Positions 63,880-64,000 of a stretch of DNA of 64,000 nt are shown here, in pieces. Source of the stretch: Caulobacter radicis (GTDB lineage Bacteria > Pseudomonadota > Alphaproteobacteria > Caulobacterales > Caulobacteraceae); NCBI RefSeq assembly GCF_003094615.1, contig NZ_QDKO01000008.1, positions 34,352-98,351 on the forward strand, read 5' to 3'. The position numbers and the translations under genes are program-made. How positions within the stretch are numbered: position 1 is the first letter of the stretch; each line of letters opens with the position of its first letter. A model generated the notes under the pieces. It searched no databases. It saw only the letters and a program-made list of their open reading frames with translations, and was not told where the DNA came from.

Positions 63880-64000
63880 TTACGCGCCAGCCTTGGCCAG
63901 TTCCGGATCCACCTCGTCCAGCTCGCCCTCCCACTTGGCGACGACGGCGGCGGCGACGGAGTTGCCGACGACGTTGGTGGCCGAGCGGCCCATGTCGAGC
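63880..64000 (-). CDS. Dicarboxylate/amino-acid:cation symporter, C-terminal end (partial)
   Basis: Only the last 39 residues are in the window. RSATNVVGNSVAAAVVAKWEGELDE is the characteristic C-terminal helix and tail of the DctA/GltP symporter family (DAACS), which take up C4-dicarboxylates or acidic amino acids with H+ or Na+. The rest lies past the window edge. Confidence 0.85.
   Translation of the reverse strand, partial: LDMGRSATNVVGNSVAAAVVAKWEGELDEVDPELAKAGA

Overview
The window is high-GC (roughly 68-69%) alphaproteobacterial chromosome, most like Caulobacter or a close relative (Caulobacteraceae). The basis is the protein complement (TonB-dependent receptor, plant-type glutamate-cysteine ligase, OmpA with a proline linker, DUF484/XerC/PriA cluster) and dense GC-rich inverted repeats between genes. 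The species call is inference. There is no prophage, IS element, CRISPR array, rRNA or tRNA that I can see; this is core-type chromosome with about 60 genes on both strands, mostly single genes or short operons.

Layout. 1-7.3 kb: partial SDR dehydrogenase, DUF1232 and YhhN membrane proteins, gshA, rsmE, PPK2, redoxin, AraC regulator, SDR. 7.3-14.2 kb: membrane protein, TonB receptor, S10 peptidase, lpdA. 14.5-24.7 kb: chemoreceptor with a C-terminal CheR-tether-like peptide, sulfatase, xerC-DUF484, priA (one zinc site lost), MFS pump. 25-36.4 kb: PCu(A)C copper chaperone, M13 peptidase, alpha/beta hydrolase, DUF488-methyltransferase pair, SH3 protein, dienoyl-CoA isomerase-like crotonase, SGNH esterase, pentapeptide protein, CorA, CHAP protein. 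36.4-43.2 kb: acyltransferase, TerC, two CPA2 cation:proton antiporters around a small regulator and a secreted protein. 43.5-48.9 kb: OmpA with a 29-proline linker, nrdA, an LpxR-like barrel protein, a zinc-ribbon protein. 49-57.6 kb: HxlR/SDR pair, CusF-like protein, patatin, hemolysin III, TauE, MFS/LysR pair. 57.7-64 kb: asd with a candidate attenuator leader, GST, nrdB, ketopantoate reductase, small envelope proteins and the end of a dicarboxylate symporter gene.

Connections. nrdA and nrdB encode the two subunits of class Ia ribonucleotide reductase but lie about 12.7 kb apart; each has a pair of NrdR-box-like sequences 31-32 bp apart about 60 bp before the start codon, which would keep the split genes co-regulated. 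asd is preceded by a 25-codon ORF with a Thr/Ile run and mutually exclusive hairpins, a thrL-like attenuator candidate. At least 21 intergenic inverted-repeat elements from three sequence families punctuate the window; every convergent gene junction wider than about 10 bp (11 of 11) holds one, against 1 of 15 divergent junctions, which suggests a role at, or a preference for, gene 3' ends.
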